A DNA stretch of 64,000 nucleotides. It comes from Xylophilus ampelinus. Its GTDB lineage: Bacteria; Pseudomonadota; Gammaproteobacteria; Burkholderiales; Burkholderiaceae_C. A model generated the notes under the pieces. That model searched no databases and was not told where the DNA came from. It saw only the letters and a program-made list of their open reading frames with translations. Below are positions 26,688 through 39,119 of this stretch, piece by piece (position 1 is the first letter of the stretch; every line of letters starts with the position of its first letter). The position numbers were made by a program, and so were the translations under genes. The stretch covers positions 1-64,000 of the forward strand of contig NZ_QJTC01000007.1 in the NCBI RefSeq assembly GCF_003217575.1. The letters run 5' to 3'.

Positions 26688-28400
26688 TCAGAGCGCCTGC
26701 ATTTCCTTGTTCCGCGAACGGCCGGCCGGCACAGGGGCAGGAGGCGCCGGCACCACGGCGGGCGCGGGCGCGACCGCGGCCTGGGTGGCCACGTCGGCCG
26801 GAACGTCCAGGTACGGCAGTTCGAGTGCGGTGCTGGTCATCCGGCGGATCTCGTTGGTGAGCGCCGGCGTGTCGTTGATCCTGCGGCCGTAGGACGGCAC
26901 GATCTGCCGCAGGCGCGGCTTCCAGCCCGCATCGGTCATCTGCTGCGGGAAGGCCTTGGTCATCAGGTTGATCATGATGTGCGGCGCGGTGGAGGCCCCC
27001 GGCGAGGCACCCAGCAGCGCGGCGATGGTGCCGTCCTTGTCGGAGACGATCTCGGTGCCGAACTGCAGCACCGCGCCTTCCTTCGGGTCGCGCTTGATGA
27101 CCTGCACCCGCTGGCCGGCCACGGCCAGGCGCCAGTCTTCCCGCTTGGCGTTGGGGAAATACTCCGCCAGCGCGCGCTGGCGATCGTCGTCCGACAGCAC
27201 CGCCTGCTGCACCAGGTACTTCACCAGGTCCAGGTTGTGGATGCCGACGCGCAGCATGCCGCCCAGGTTGTCGTGGTTGACCGACGAGAACAGGTCGAAC
27301 CACGAGCCCTGCTTCAGGAACTTGGTCGATTGCAGCGCGAAGGGGCCGAAAAGCACCACGTCCTTTCCGTCGAGCTTGCGGGCGTCGAGGTGGGGCACCG
27401 ACATCGGCGGCGAACCTTCCGCGGCCTTGCCGTAGGCTTTGACCGTGTGACGCGCGGTGAGCGCCGGGTTCTCGATGGTGAGCCATTCGCCGCCGACCGG
27501 GAAACCGGCATAGTCGCGCGCTTCGGGAATGCCCGAAGCCTGGAGCATCTTCAGCGCCGCACCGCCCGCGCCCACGAAGACGAACTTGGCCTTGACCGTT
27601 TTTTCCTTGGCGCCGTCGGCCAGGTCGGCGACGGTCACGTTCCAGGTCTTGTCGTCGTTCTGGCGCAGTGCGCGCACCTCGTGCTGCAGGGTGAGTTTGA
27701 AGTTGGGCGACTGCTGCAGGCTGCGCACCAGCTGGTTGGTGACGCTGCCGAAGTCGACGTCTGTGCCCAGCGGCATGTAGGTGGCGGCCACCTTCTGCCG
27801 AGGGTCGCGTCCCTCGATCAGCAGCGGCGCCCACTGGGCGATCCTGGCCTGGTCCTCGGTGTACTCCATGCCGTAGAAGAGCGGGTTCTTCGTCAGCGCG
27901 GCATGGCGTTTCTTCAGGTATTGGATGTTGGCGTCGCCCCAAACGAAGCTCATGTGCGGCGTGGCGTTCACGAAGGTCGCGGGCTTCTGCATGTGGCCCC
28001 GGCCGATCTGGTGGGCCCAGAACTGGCGCGAGATCTCGAACTGTTCGGCGATCGCCACGGCGCGCTGGGTCTCGATCGAGCCGTCGGGCAGCTCGGGCGT
28101 GTAGTTCAGCTCGGCGAAGCCCGAATGGCCGGTGCCGGCGTTGTTCCAGCCGTTGGAGCTTTCCAGCGCCACGCCGTCGAGGCGCTCGAACACCTCGATC
28201 TTCCAGTCGGGCTGCAGCTCCTGCAGGTAGGTGGCGAGCGTGGCGCTCATCACGCCGGCGCCGACCAGCACCACATCGACGGGCTGCTCGTTTTCGGCGG
28301 CGGGCACCGAGCGGGGGAAGAGCGGCCAGTAAAGGAACAGTACCGCCGCGACGACCAGCGCCATGACAGCGCCGGTCGAGACCTTGATCGACTTTTTCAT
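26688..28400 (-). CDS. mqo: Malate:quinone oxidoreductase
   Basis: The protein has 570 residues. Residues about 14-32 form a membrane anchor ([17 protein letters not shown]), which many Mqo proteins lack. The FAD motif [19 protein letters not shown] follows, then the Mqo signatures [55 protein letters not shown] and [10 protein letters not shown]. It oxidises malate to oxaloacetate and feeds the quinone pool. The last 45 residues are Ala-Pro rich and end in a basic stretch, a non-conserved tail. It lies between yidC and mnmE but has its own terminator, so it interrupts the usual yidC-mnmE neighbourhood. Confidence 0.95.
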   Translation of the reverse strand: MKKSIKVSTGAVMALVVAAVLFLYWPLFPRSVPAAENEQPVDVVLVGAGVMSATLATYLQELQPDWKIEVFERLDGVALESSNGWNNAGTGHSGFAELNYTPELPDGSIETQRAVAIAEQFEISRQFWAHQIGRGHMQKPATFVNATPHMSFVWGDANIQYLKKRHAALTKNPLFYGMEYTEDQARIAQWAPLLIEGRDPRQKVAATYMPLGTDVDFGSVTNQLVRSLQQSPNFKLTLQHEVRALRQNDDKTWNVTVADLADGAKEKTVKAKFVFVGAGGAALKMLQASGIPEARDYAGFPVGGEWLTIENPALTARHTVKAYGKAAEGSPPMSVPHLDARKLDGKDVVLFGPFALQSTKFLKQGSWFDLFSSVNHDNLGGMLRVGIHNLDLVKYLVQQAVLSDDDRQRALAEYFPNAKREDWRLAVAGQRVQVIKRDPKEGAVLQFGTEIVSDKDGTIAALLGASPGASTAPHIMINLMTKAFPQQMTDAGWKPRLRQIVPSYGRRINDTPALTNEIRRMTSTALELPYLDVPADVATQAAVAPAPAVVPAPPAPVPAGRSRNKEMQAL

Positions 28401-28610
28401 ATTTCGGGAGTTGGAGAGCTGCGGAAAAAGGCTGCGGCAAGAACGCGCAGCGATGGGATGCCGAGCAGACGCTGAGGCCTTTGGGTAGCAGGGATTGTCC
28501 CACCATCGTACGACGCACCCGGTAAAACCCTATGGCGCGTGGCGGTGCTGCGCGAACCGGGGCCGGGCGGGCCGCATGCCGCCATCGCCGACCATGTTCG
28601 CGCGGCCATG

Positions 28611-28648
28611 AAAAAAGGCCGCCCGACCTGTCGGTCGCGGCGGCCTCG
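28611..28648 (-). terminator. Rho-independent terminator after yidC
   Basis: On the minus strand GAGGCCGCCGCGACC and GGGCGGCCT arms are followed by TTTTTTC. It begins 27 bp past the yidC stop. Confidence 0.85.
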
Positions 28649-28674
28649 TCGGCGTGGTGCCGGGGGCTTCTTTC

Positions 28675-30381
28675 TTACTTGAACTTCGGCAGGTTGAGCT
28701 GCGGCGGCACGCCCATGCGGGTGTTGATGATCCACTGCTGCGCGATCGACAGGATGTTGTTCGTCAGCCAGTAGAGCACCAGGCCCGCCGGGAAGAAGAA
28801 GAACATCACGCTGAAGGCCAGCGGCATGATCCACATCAGCTTGGCCTGCATCGGATCGGGCGGCGTCGGATTCAGCGCCGTCTGCAGCAGGCTGGTGGCG
28901 GTCATCAGCAGCGGCATGATGAAGAACGGATCGGGTGCCGACAGGTCCTGGATCCACAAGATCCACGGCGCGCCGCGCATCTCGACGCTGGAGAGCAGCA
29001 CCCAGTAGAGCGAGATGAACACCGGGATCTGGATCACGATCGGGAAGCAGCCGCCCATCGGGTTGACCTTCTCGGTGCGGTAGATGGCCATCATCTCCTT
29101 CTGCATCTCGGCCGGCTTGTCTTTCAACCGCTCGCGCATCGCCATGATCTTCGGGTTGATCGCCTTCATCTTGGCCATGCTGGCGTAGGCCTTGGCATTG
29201 AGCCAATAGAAGGCCGCCTTCAGCAGGAACACCAGGGCCACGATCGACCAGCCCCAGTTGTGCAGCACGCCGTGCAGCGTGTCGAGCAGCCAGTAGAGCG
29301 GCTTGGCCAGGATGGTCAGCCAGCCGTAGTCCTTCACAAGCTCCAGGCCGGGGGCCAGGGCTTCGAGCTTCTTCTCTTCCTGCGGACCGGCGTAAAGGGT
29401 GGCATCCACCGTCTTGCGGGCGCCCGGTGCCAACTCGCCCAGCGGCGCGATCATGCCGACGGCGTAGAGGTTGTTGTCCACCTTGCGCATGAACAGATCG
29501 CGCTGCACGCCGTCGGGCAGCGTCCAGGCGGTGGCGAAGTAGTGCTGCACCATCGCGACGTAGCCGTTGGTGGCCTGCTTCTCGATGTCGACCTTGTTCT
29601 CTTCGATCTTCTTGAACTCGACCTTCTGGTACTTCTTGGCTTCGGTGTAGATCGCCGGGCCGGTGAAGGTCGAGTAGAACGACGATTCGCCCGGCGGCTT
29701 GTTGCCGTCGCGCACCAGCTGCAGGTAGAGCTGCGGCGACACCGGCGCGGCGGTGTTGTTGACCACTTCCTGCATCACGTCGATCGCGTAGCTGCCGCGC
29801 TTCAGGGTGTAGGTCTTGATCAGCTTGACGCCGTCGGTCTCGGGCGATTCGAAGCGCACCTCCAGCGTGTCCTGGCCGTCGGCCAGGGTGCGCGGGCCGG
29901 GGACCAGGGTCATCGGCGATTTGTGGGTCGGGAAGTTGGTGCCGCCGATCAGGCCGGTCTGGGCCACGTAGACGCGGTTCTTGCTCTCGTCGAGCAGCAG
30001 GAAGTTGTCGTCCTTGTGCTCGAAATCGCCGTGCAGCAGCAGTTCGCCCTGCACCAGCGTGCCGCCGGCGCTGTCGAACACCAGGCGGAACACGTCGGTG
30101 CGCACCTCGGTCCGCTCGTGCGGCACGGCGGTGGCCGCCGGCGGCAGCGCGGTGCCGCCGGCCGTGACCGCGCCACCGCTGGGGGTGGGCGTGGACGCCA
30201 CGGTCGGCACGCTGGAGGCGCCTTCCTGGCGGCCGGCGTCGGGTGACGGCGCGGTGGCGACCGGCGTGGTCGTGGGGAAGAAAGTGGGCTGGTGTCCGTT
30301 ATGGATCTGCCACTTGTCCCACAGCAGCACCATGGAAAAGCCAAAGATCACCCACAGGACGGTGCGACGGATGTCGTTCAT
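28675..30381 (-). CDS. yidC: YidC, membrane-protein insertase
   Basis: The protein has 568 residues. The N-terminal segment TVLWVIFGFSMVLLWDKWQ is the first transmembrane helix, followed by a Thr/Pro-rich linker. The large periplasmic domain covers about residues 90-350. The conserved insertase core has helices around GWSIVALVFLLKAAFYWL, MGGCFPIVIQIPVFISLYWVL and FSVMFFFFPAGLVLYWLTNN. It inserts proteins with or without SecYEG. It starts inside the yidD stop (ATGA overlap), as part of rpmH-rnpA-yidD-yidC. Confidence 0.96.
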   Translation of the reverse strand: MNDIRRTVLWVIFGFSMVLLWDKWQIHNGHQPTFFPTTTPVATAPSPDAGRQEGASSVPTVASTPTPSGGAVTAGGTALPPAATAVPHERTEVRTDVFRLVFDSAGGTLVQGELLLHGDFEHKDDNFLLLDESKNRVYVAQTGLIGGTNFPTHKSPMTLVPGPRTLADGQDTLEVRFESPETDGVKLIKTYTLKRGSYAIDVMQEVVNNTAAPVSPQLYLQLVRDGNKPPGESSFYSTFTGPAIYTEAKKYQKVEFKKIEENKVDIEKQATNGYVAMVQHYFATAWTLPDGVQRDLFMRKVDNNLYAVGMIAPLGELAPGARKTVDATLYAGPQEEKKLEALAPGLELVKDYGWLTILAKPLYWLLDTLHGVLHNWGWSIVALVFLLKAAFYWLNAKAYASMAKMKAINPKIMAMRERLKDKPAEMQKEMMAIYRTEKVNPMGGCFPIVIQIPVFISLYWVLLSSVEMRGAPWILWIQDLSAPDPFFIMPLLMTATSLLQTALNPTPPDPMQAKLMWIMPLAFSVMFFFFPAGLVLYWLTNNILSIAQQWIINTRMGVPPQLNLPKFK

Positions 30382-30680
30382 GAAGACTTCTTCTCGGAAG
30401 GGGGAACGGAAGGGGAAACGCAGATGTCGCCACGGGCCGAAGCCCAGGCGAAGATTCTCGGCGGCGTATCGGGCACCGGGTCGCAGCCGCCCTGGCACCA
30501 GGGTTGGCAGCGGGCGATGCGCCGCAGGGTCAGGTAGGTACCGGCCACCGCGCCGTGGCGCTCCAGCGCCTCCAGCGAATAGACCGAACAGGTGGGCTCG
30601 AAACGGCAGTCGCCGCCGATCCAGGGGCTCAGCAGCAGCCGGTAGCCGCGCACCGCGGCCATCAACACACGGCGCATCAT
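30378..30680 (-). CDS. yidD: YidD, membrane-protein insertion efficiency factor
   Basis: The protein has 100 residues. The family core reads RGYRLLLSPWIGGDCRFEPTCSVYSLEALERHG and RIARCQPWCQGGCDPVP, with the conserved cysteines. The 20-residue tail after it is not conserved. The start overlaps the rnpA stop and the stop overlaps the yidC start, so the three are translationally coupled. Confidence 0.95.
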   Translation of the reverse strand: MMRRVLMAAVRGYRLLLSPWIGGDCRFEPTCSVYSLEALERHGAVAGTYLTLRRIARCQPWCQGGCDPVPDTPPRIFAWASARGDICVSPSVPPSEKKSS

Positions 30681-31174
30681 GCCGCAGCGCGCGCCGCGCC
30701 CCGGGACAGTGCCGCGTCCGCCACGGGCACCGCAGCGTCAGCACCTGCGTCCACCGGCAGCGTGGCCACACAGGCGAGCAGCTGCTGCAGCTCTTCCCGC
30801 ACGGCACGCTTGAGCGGGTCCGATGTGGCACTGACGAACACCTTGCGGTCGAACGCGGTGCGCAGCCGCACCACGTAACCGGCCTGCGGCATGCGCAGGC
30901 AGCGCTCGCCGGCGACGGTGTAGATCTGCCGCTTGATCGCGTTGCGCGTCACCGCCCGGCGCGCCCAGCGCTTGGGTACGAGCGCACCCAGCCAGACGTC
31001 GGGCATCGAGAACAGGGGAAGGGGCACGGCCGAAGGCGCTTCGGCCTGCGCGCCGGCCGATACCGGCGGGGCGGCATCGAGCACCAGACGGTGCAGCGCG
31101 AAATGCGGCGTACGCGAGACGATGCCGCCGGCCATGACGGCCTGGAACTGCGGGCGTGTCTTCAGGCGCTGCAT
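30677..31174 (-). CDS. rnpA: RnpA, ribonuclease P protein component
   Basis: The protein has 165 residues. It opens MQRLKTRPQFQAVMAGG, and the RNA-binding signature is KRWARRAVTRNAIKRQIY. Both a central insertion (about 25 residues, PPVSAGAQAEAPSAVP) and an alanine-rich end make it longer than the usual 115-125 residues. It binds the RNase P RNA for tRNA 5' maturation. The gap to rpmH (222 bp) is unusually long and contains a large hairpin. Confidence 0.94.
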   Translation of the reverse strand: MQRLKTRPQFQAVMAGGIVSRTPHFALHRLVLDAAPPVSAGAQAEAPSAVPLPLFSMPDVWLGALVPKRWARRAVTRNAIKRQIYTVAGERCLRMPQAGYVVRLRTAFDRKVFVSATSDPLKRAVREELQQLLACVATLPVDAGADAAVPVADAALSRGAARAAA

Positions 31175-31280
31175 GCGCTCATCCCGGCCGAAAAGGCGAA
31201 CGGACGACCACAGGCAGGATGGGAAACACGCGGCACACCGGCAACGGACCGGAAAATATCCAACGGGAGCAAGAAGGGAT

Positions 31281-31387
31281 GCAGAAATCGTAGCGAGCGG
31301 ACCGAGCTTGCGGCGAGGAACGGAACCGTACTTTCGTACGGTGAGTACCGCAGGCGCGAGATCGGTTCGCGCAGTAGATTTATGCGC
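31281..31387. repeat. Long imperfect hairpin between rpmH and rnpA
   Basis: GCAGAAATCGTAGCGAGC at the left faces the complement of GCGCATAAATCTACTGCG at the right. Inner arms CGGACCGAGCTTGCG and CGAACCGATCTCGCG also pair. The centre is the perfect CCGTAC-TTTC-GTACGG hairpin (31326-31341). The whole resembles an extragenic palindromic element of about 105 bp. It could form an RNA processing site between rpmH and rnpA. Confidence 0.7.
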
Positions 31388-31396
31388 CCTTCCTTC

Positions 31397-31531
31397 TTAG
31401 GCGGCGAGGCGCTTGCGGCCCTTGGCCCGGCGTGCGTTGATGACGGCCCGGCCGCCACGGGTCTTCATGCGGACGAGAAAGCCGTGGGTACGGGCGCGGC
31501 GGATCTTGGAGGGTTGGTACGTGCGCTTCAT
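31397..31531 (-). CDS. rpmH: Ribosomal protein bL34
   Basis: The protein has 44 residues and is very basic. It opens [20 protein letters not shown] and ends [11 protein letters not shown], the full bL34 sequence. It stands divergent from dnaA, as in most bacteria, with a 272-bp gap holding DnaA boxes and a hexamer array. It heads the rpmH-rnpA-yidD-yidC cluster. Confidence 0.98.
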   Translation of the reverse strand: MKRTYQPSKIRRARTHGFLVRMKTRGGRAVINARRAKGRKRLAA

Positions 31532-31642
31532 GACGATCTATCCTAGGAAAGCAGTTTCAGTGGAGGGCCCCTGAACGCCTTTCAGGGAAACCCATGATTA
31601 TCATCAAACTCGGGACCTCTGGCAATGCATGCCCCCAGACAG

Positions 31643-31696
31643 GCCACCGCCACCGCCACCGCCACCGCCACCGCCACCGCCACCGCCACCGCCACA
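31643..31696. repeat. Hexamer array GCCACC, eight copies, in the rpmH-dnaA gap
   Basis: Eight exact GCCACC units (31643-31690) and a partial ninth. One strand is C-rich and the other G-rich, so the array can slip and may form unusual structure. It lies 31 bp before the dnaA promoter-proximal DnaA box. Copy number is likely to vary. Confidence 0.9.
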
Positions 31697-31726
31697 GGCC
31701 ACAGGCTGCGGGCGGCCCGCCGCGCC

Positions 31727-31785
31727 TTGTGGACAAGGCGTTGATAATTTAGAATCCGGCGGTTTGACCCCCGTGTCTATCCACA
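31727..31785 (+). promoter_or_regulatory. dnaA promoter overlapped by DnaA boxes
   Basis: A -35-like TTGTGG (31727-31732) and a -10-like TAGAAT (31750-31755) are 17 bp apart. The -35 is part of TTGTGGACAA, a DnaA-box-like sequence on both strands. A second box CTATCCACA is at 31777-31785, downstream of the start site. This layout fits autorepression of dnaA by DnaA. The region may be part of the origin, though better origin signals lie at 44.3 and 48.7 kb. Confidence 0.7.
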
Positions 31786-31803
31786 CGGCACCGCCTGCCC
31801 CAT

Positions 31804-33216
<1,413 letters not shown>

Positions 33217-33219
<3 letters not shown>

Positions 33220-33311
33220 CCCCCAGGCTGCGCGCTTCGCGTCTTCGCCACCCCCCTTTAAGGGGGCAACACCGGTGGACCGGCAAAGCCGGATCCACGG
33301 TGTTTCTGGAA
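33217..33311 (+). repeat. Two-hairpin interspersed repeat, copy D (after dnaA)
   Basis: The dnaA stop TAA is followed by CCCCCAGGCTGCGCGCTT, CGCGTCTTCGCC, a CCCCCCTTTAAGGGGG hairpin, then ACCGGTGGACCGGCAAAG with the CCGGATCCACGGTG arm. This is the clearest copy in the window and serves as the reference. Confidence 0.88.
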
Positions 33312-33421
33312 GTGGATGGTGATCGCAGGAAGCGCCCCTAAAACCGGCGAAAATGACGGGCTGGCCGCGGTGAGGGGTTGGCTCTACAAACCACAGAAAT
33401 CGCTTTGGAGAAGAGGTTGAA

Positions 33422-34543
33422 ATGATCGTCCTGAAGGCCCACCAAGAAACGCTGCTCGCGGCACTGCAGTCGGTAGCGGGCATCGTGGAGCGGCGGCATA
33501 CGCTGCCCATCCTGGCCAATGTGCTGATCCGCAAGACCGGGCACCAGGTGCAGCTGACCACCAGCGACCTGGAGATCCAGATCCGCACCCATGCCGATCT
33601 GGGGGGCGACGAGGGCAGCTTCACCACCACCATCGGCGCGCGCAAGCTGATCGACATCCTGCGCACCTTGCCGTCGGACCAGACGGTGTCGCTGGAATCG
33701 ACCGGCGGCAAGCTGATCATGAAGGGCGGCAAGAGCCGCTTCACCCTGCAGTCGCTGCCGGCCGAGGACTTTCCGCTGGTCCAGGAGGTCGCCAACTTCG
33801 GCCCCGCCTTCAGCGTGCCGCAGAAGACCTTGAAGCGCCTGCTCTCCCAGGTCAGCTTCGCGATGGCGGTGCACGACATCCGCTACTACCTCAACGGCAT
33901 CCTGTTCGTGGCCGAGGGCAAGCAACTGGCCCTGGTCGCGACCGACGGCCACCGCCTGGCCTACGCCGCCGCCACGCTGGACGTCGAGGTGCCCAAGCAG
34001 GAAGTCATCCTGCCGCGCAAGACGGTGCTGGAGCTGCAGCGCCTGCTGAGCGACGCGGGCGACGCCGAGAACCCGCCGCGCATCGAGATGCAGTTCGCCA
34101 ACAACCAGGCCAAGTTCGCCTTCGGCGACATGGAGTTCGTCACCAAGCTGGTCGAGGGCAAGTTCCCCGACTACAACCGTGTGATCCCCAAGAATCACAA
34201 GAACAGCGTGACCCTGGGCCGCGCGCCGCTGCTGGGCAGCCTGCAGCGCACCGCCATCCTGACCAGCGAGAAGTTCAAGGGCGTGCGGCTGAACCTGGAG
34301 CCCGGTACGCTGCGGGTGGCCAGCAACAACGCCGAGCAGGAAGAGGCGCAGGACGAACTCGACATCGACTACGGCGGCGACACGATCGAGATAGGCTTCA
34401 ACGTCACCTACCTGATCGACGCGCTGGCCAACATGCAGCAGGACATGGTCATGCTGGAGCTGTCGGATTCCAACAGCTCGGCGCTGCTCACCATCCCCGA
34501 GAACGCCGACTTCAAGTACGTCGTGATGCCGATGCGCATCTGA
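33422..34543 (+). CDS. dnaN: DnaN, DNA polymerase III sliding clamp
   Basis: The protein has 373 residues. It has three clamp domains, with signatures RRHTLPILANVLI at the start, FAMAVHDIRYYLNGILF in the middle and YLIDALANMQQDMVMLEL then VVMPMRI at the end. It forms the dimeric ring tethering Pol III. A GAAGAGG ribosome-binding site precedes the ATG. Both the 5' and 3' gaps hold repeats (33217-33311 and 34574-34590). Confidence 0.98.
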   Translation: MIVLKAHQETLLAALQSVAGIVERRHTLPILANVLIRKTGHQVQLTTSDLEIQIRTHADLGGDEGSFTTTIGARKLIDILRTLPSDQTVSLESTGGKLIMKGGKSRFTLQSLPAEDFPLVQEVANFGPAFSVPQKTLKRLLSQVSFAMAVHDIRYYLNGILFVAEGKQLALVATDGHRLAYAAATLDVEVPKQEVILPRKTVLELQRLLSDAGDAENPPRIEMQFANNQAKFAFGDMEFVTKLVEGKFPDYNRVIPKNHKNSVTLGRAPLLGSLQRTAILTSEKFKGVRLNLEPGTLRVASNNAEQEEAQDELDIDYGGDTIEIGFNVTYLIDALANMQQDMVMLELSDSNSSALLTIPENADFKYVVMPMRI

Positions 34544-34573
34544 CCGCCGCCCGCACGCGTGTTTTGACAGAAT

Positions 34574-34590
34574 GCTATAGAAACTATAGC
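34574..34590. repeat. 17-bp palindrome GCTAT-N7-ATAGC, copy 5 (dnaN-gyrB gap)
   Basis: GCTAT, AGAAACT, ATAGC; the arms extend to GCTATAG-AAA-CTATAGC. It lies 31 bp after the dnaN stop. Confidence 0.88.
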
Positions 34591-34636
34591 TAGAAGCCGG
34601 CGCACCACGCCGGCTTCGGGCCTCTTTGGCCTGTAA

Positions 34637-37303
<2,667 letters not shown>

Positions 37304-37341
37304 GGTCTGTGGGCGTCGATCTCCATGAGGCCAGCTGCCGT

Positions 37342-37350
37342 TTATCCACA
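37342..37350 (+). promoter_or_regulatory. Single perfect DnaA box after gyrB
   Basis: TTATCCACA, 39 bp past the gyrB stop, in the gap to the convergent fic gene. It is isolated, so it may titrate DnaA or be chance. Confidence 0.6.
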
Positions 37351-37394
37351 AGGCGCTGACGACGGCTTCAGCCTGACCAAAGTGCGACGTGAGT

Positions 37395-37985
37395 TCAGCT
37401 GCGGACGAACGCAAGCAATAGCTGATGGTCGCCTTGGTCTGCCGCTCGCAGTGCGGCCAAATAGCGGGCCCGCATCTCGTTGGCGGCGACCAGATTGCCG
37501 CCGCTGCCCCAAGTGAACGCTGGTTGGCCAAGGCTGCGAAGCAACGCGTCGGCCATTATGCGTGAATGCCGGCCGTTGCCATTGGGGAAGGGGTGAATCC
37601 AGACCAGGTCGCGGTGAAAGCGCGCCGCGATCTCGTCGGGCGGGAATGTGGCGCTGTCGACCCACCAGCGCACGTTGCCAAACAGGGTGTTGAGCCGTAC
37701 CGCGACCTGCGTCCAGTCGCAGCCGATGTTCTTGTCCGACTTGCGGAACGTGCCCGCCCATGACCAGGTCAGGTCGAACATCTTCGTGTGCAGCGTCCGG
37801 CAGAACCCTTCGCTGAGCACGTCCGGGGAGCGCGTCCGCTTGAGCCAGCGCACGGCGCGCAGGATGTTTTCCTGCTCCCAGTCGTTCAGGTCGCCTTTGG
37901 TGGCCAAGTGCTCGGGAATCAGCCCGGCCTTCTCGTCGGGGTCCAGTGGGGTCTGGCCGTTCTGCTCATCGACTTCTATCGCCAC
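37395..37985 (-). CDS. Fic-domain protein of the 'mobile mystery protein B' type
   Basis: The protein has 196 residues from a GTG at 37985. The Fic motif reads HPFPNGNGRHSRIMAD (HxFx[N/D]GNGRxxR), so the AMP-transferase site is intact. The N-terminal GLIPEHLATKGDLNDWEQENI and WAGTFRKSDKNIGCDW match the mobile-mystery-B family as remembered. The upstream HTH gene overlaps it by 10 bp. The pair is found scattered on mobile DNA; a toxin-antitoxin role is suspected but not shown by the sequence. Confidence 0.85.
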   Translation of the reverse strand: MAIEVDEQNGQTPLDPDEKAGLIPEHLATKGDLNDWEQENILRAVRWLKRTRSPDVLSEGFCRTLHTKMFDLTWSWAGTFRKSDKNIGCDWTQVAVRLNTLFGNVRWWVDSATFPPDEIAARFHRDLVWIHPFPNGNGRHSRIMADALLRSLGQPAFTWGSGGNLVAANEMRARYLAALRAADQGDHQLLLAFVRS

Positions 37986-38437
37986 AGGTCTGACCAGCGG
38001 CCGCGAAGCAGTTCTTCGGTTCTGCGCTCCACCTGCTTGCGAAGCCGTTCTGCGCCGGGGCGCTGGTCTTCGAGACCCATGGTGTGGGCCACGCCTCCAA
38101 CCTCTTCCATCGCGATGGCGCGGGCGCGTTCTTGAACCACTTCCGTGAGCGGGCGCCGGGGAACCAGGGCGTAGACCAACTCGCAGTCGAGCCCGTCGGC
38201 AAGCTTTCGCAGTTGCCCCAGCGTGATGCGGTCCTCTGCTTCGGACTGCTCGGACTTGTGCAGCGTCGCCCCGGAGATGCCCAGCTTCTGAGCCTGCTGG
38301 CGCTCCGTTCTACCCAGGGCTTCTCGAATGAGCTTCAGCCATCCCCGCGACGGGGTCTGCCGTTTCACCAATTCCGCGTAACTGGACAAAGTGGACTGCA
38401 GTTGATCGAGTCGAAGCTGGTTTAGTTCGGGAGACAT
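37976..38437 (-). CDS. XRE-type regulator, 'mobile mystery protein A'
   Basis: The protein has 153 residues from the ATG at 38437 (MSPELNQLRLDQLQSTLSSYAEL). A helix-turn-helix spans about residues 45-105 (GWLKLIREALGRTERQQAQKLGISGATLHKSEQSEAEDRITLGQLRKLADGLDCEL, quoted in part). It is the partner that precedes the Fic gene and probably represses the pair. The promoter region just upstream has an AGCCTATAGGCT palindrome and direct repeats CTTATAAAGAAGCAA. The low G+C promoter contrasts with flanking DNA. Confidence 0.83.
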   Translation of the reverse strand: MSPELNQLRLDQLQSTLSSYAELVKRQTPSRGWLKLIREALGRTERQQAQKLGISGATLHKSEQSEAEDRITLGQLRKLADGLDCELVYALVPRRPLTEVVQERARAIAMEEVGGVAHTMGLEDQRPGAERLRKQVERRTEELLRGRWSDLWR

Positions 38438-38441
38438 TGCT

Positions 38442-38556
38442 AGCCTATAGGCTGGTGATTTTTCCAAGAATGATAGCTTATAAAGAAGCAATCGTCACAA
38501 TTTTGCTCTCTTATAAAGAAGCAAATGATGATCGTATGCTTCTTTTTAAGGAAGCA
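38442..38556. promoter_or_regulatory. Operator/promoter cluster of the Fic-HTH pair
   Basis: A perfect palindrome AGCCTATAGGCT (38442-38453) is followed by two direct repeats CTTATAAAGAAGCAA at about 38476 and 38511, and by a palindrome GCTTCTTTTTAAGGAAGC near 38538-38555. The stretch is strikingly AT-rich for this genome. These are likely binding sites of the neighbouring XRE regulator and its promoter elements. Confidence 0.65.
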
Positions 38557-38589
38557 TGCATGGGAATTTTGCTTTAGCAGAAGGAAGCA

Positions 38590-38800
38590 GAAAAGACATT
38601 GGGCGTGCAGGGCTCCCGATCAGGGGGCTCTGGATGGTTCACGAACCGTGGCACCGAATATGGGTGTTTCGCGCTGTACGCTGCGCCGTCTGAAAAAGGG
38701 GACGCCAGCATTGCTGTGGGAACCCTCATGCTAGCCCTGCGCGTCCTCGGCCTGGAGCGCGACCTAGACCGTCGGCTGCTGACGATGACCTCGGGCGCAA
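38590..38800 (+). pseudogene. Remnant of a HipB/y4mF-like XRE regulator
   Basis: One frame reads NMGVSRCTLRRLKKG. After a one-base shift in the run AAAAAGGGGACG near 38700, the next frame reads GDASIAVGTLMLALRVLG then LERDLDRRLL. Joined, they match the helix-turn-helix end of HipB-like regulators. The N-terminal half is not in one frame either. No hipA is present. This is decayed DNA beside the Fic pair. Confidence 0.6.
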
Positions 38801-39119
38801 ACTGCAGAACCTTGAACTGCTCGGCTCCAGCCACGACGCAGCTCAGCCCGTCACGGAAACACTGCTGTCAAATAGAGCTGTTTTTAGCTATAGCCTGCTG
38901 TTAGGCAATGGCACTCGGCGAGCACTACGCCAGAACGACGCACCCCGCCATGGGCCTTCGCGCAGATGGATGTCTGCTGCTGCAGCAGCAGCAGCAACAT
39001 CGACAGCACGCGTTGCCGAGTTTCAGCAAACAGCAGGTCGATCAGGTGCGATGTGTTGCTCGTCGAGCGACGACTTTTGCCTTTGAAACGACTGCATAAA
39101 GATCAGCTGCTTAACAGCG
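38801..39119. other. Intergenic stretch without a supported gene
   Basis: It contains a variant of the 17-bp palindrome with an N8 spacer (GCTGT...ATAGC, 38877-38894) and a short CAG-rich run near 38980. Short frames at 38908-39172 have no recognisable content. Confidence 0.6.

Noticed and set aside
31643-31696. CRISPR-like array before dnaA
   Set aside because: Units are 6 bp with no spacers; it is a simple hexamer tandem repeat.
37342-37350. Origin at the perfect DnaA box after gyrB
   Set aside because: A single box with no trio tract, cluster or AT-rich stretch next to it.
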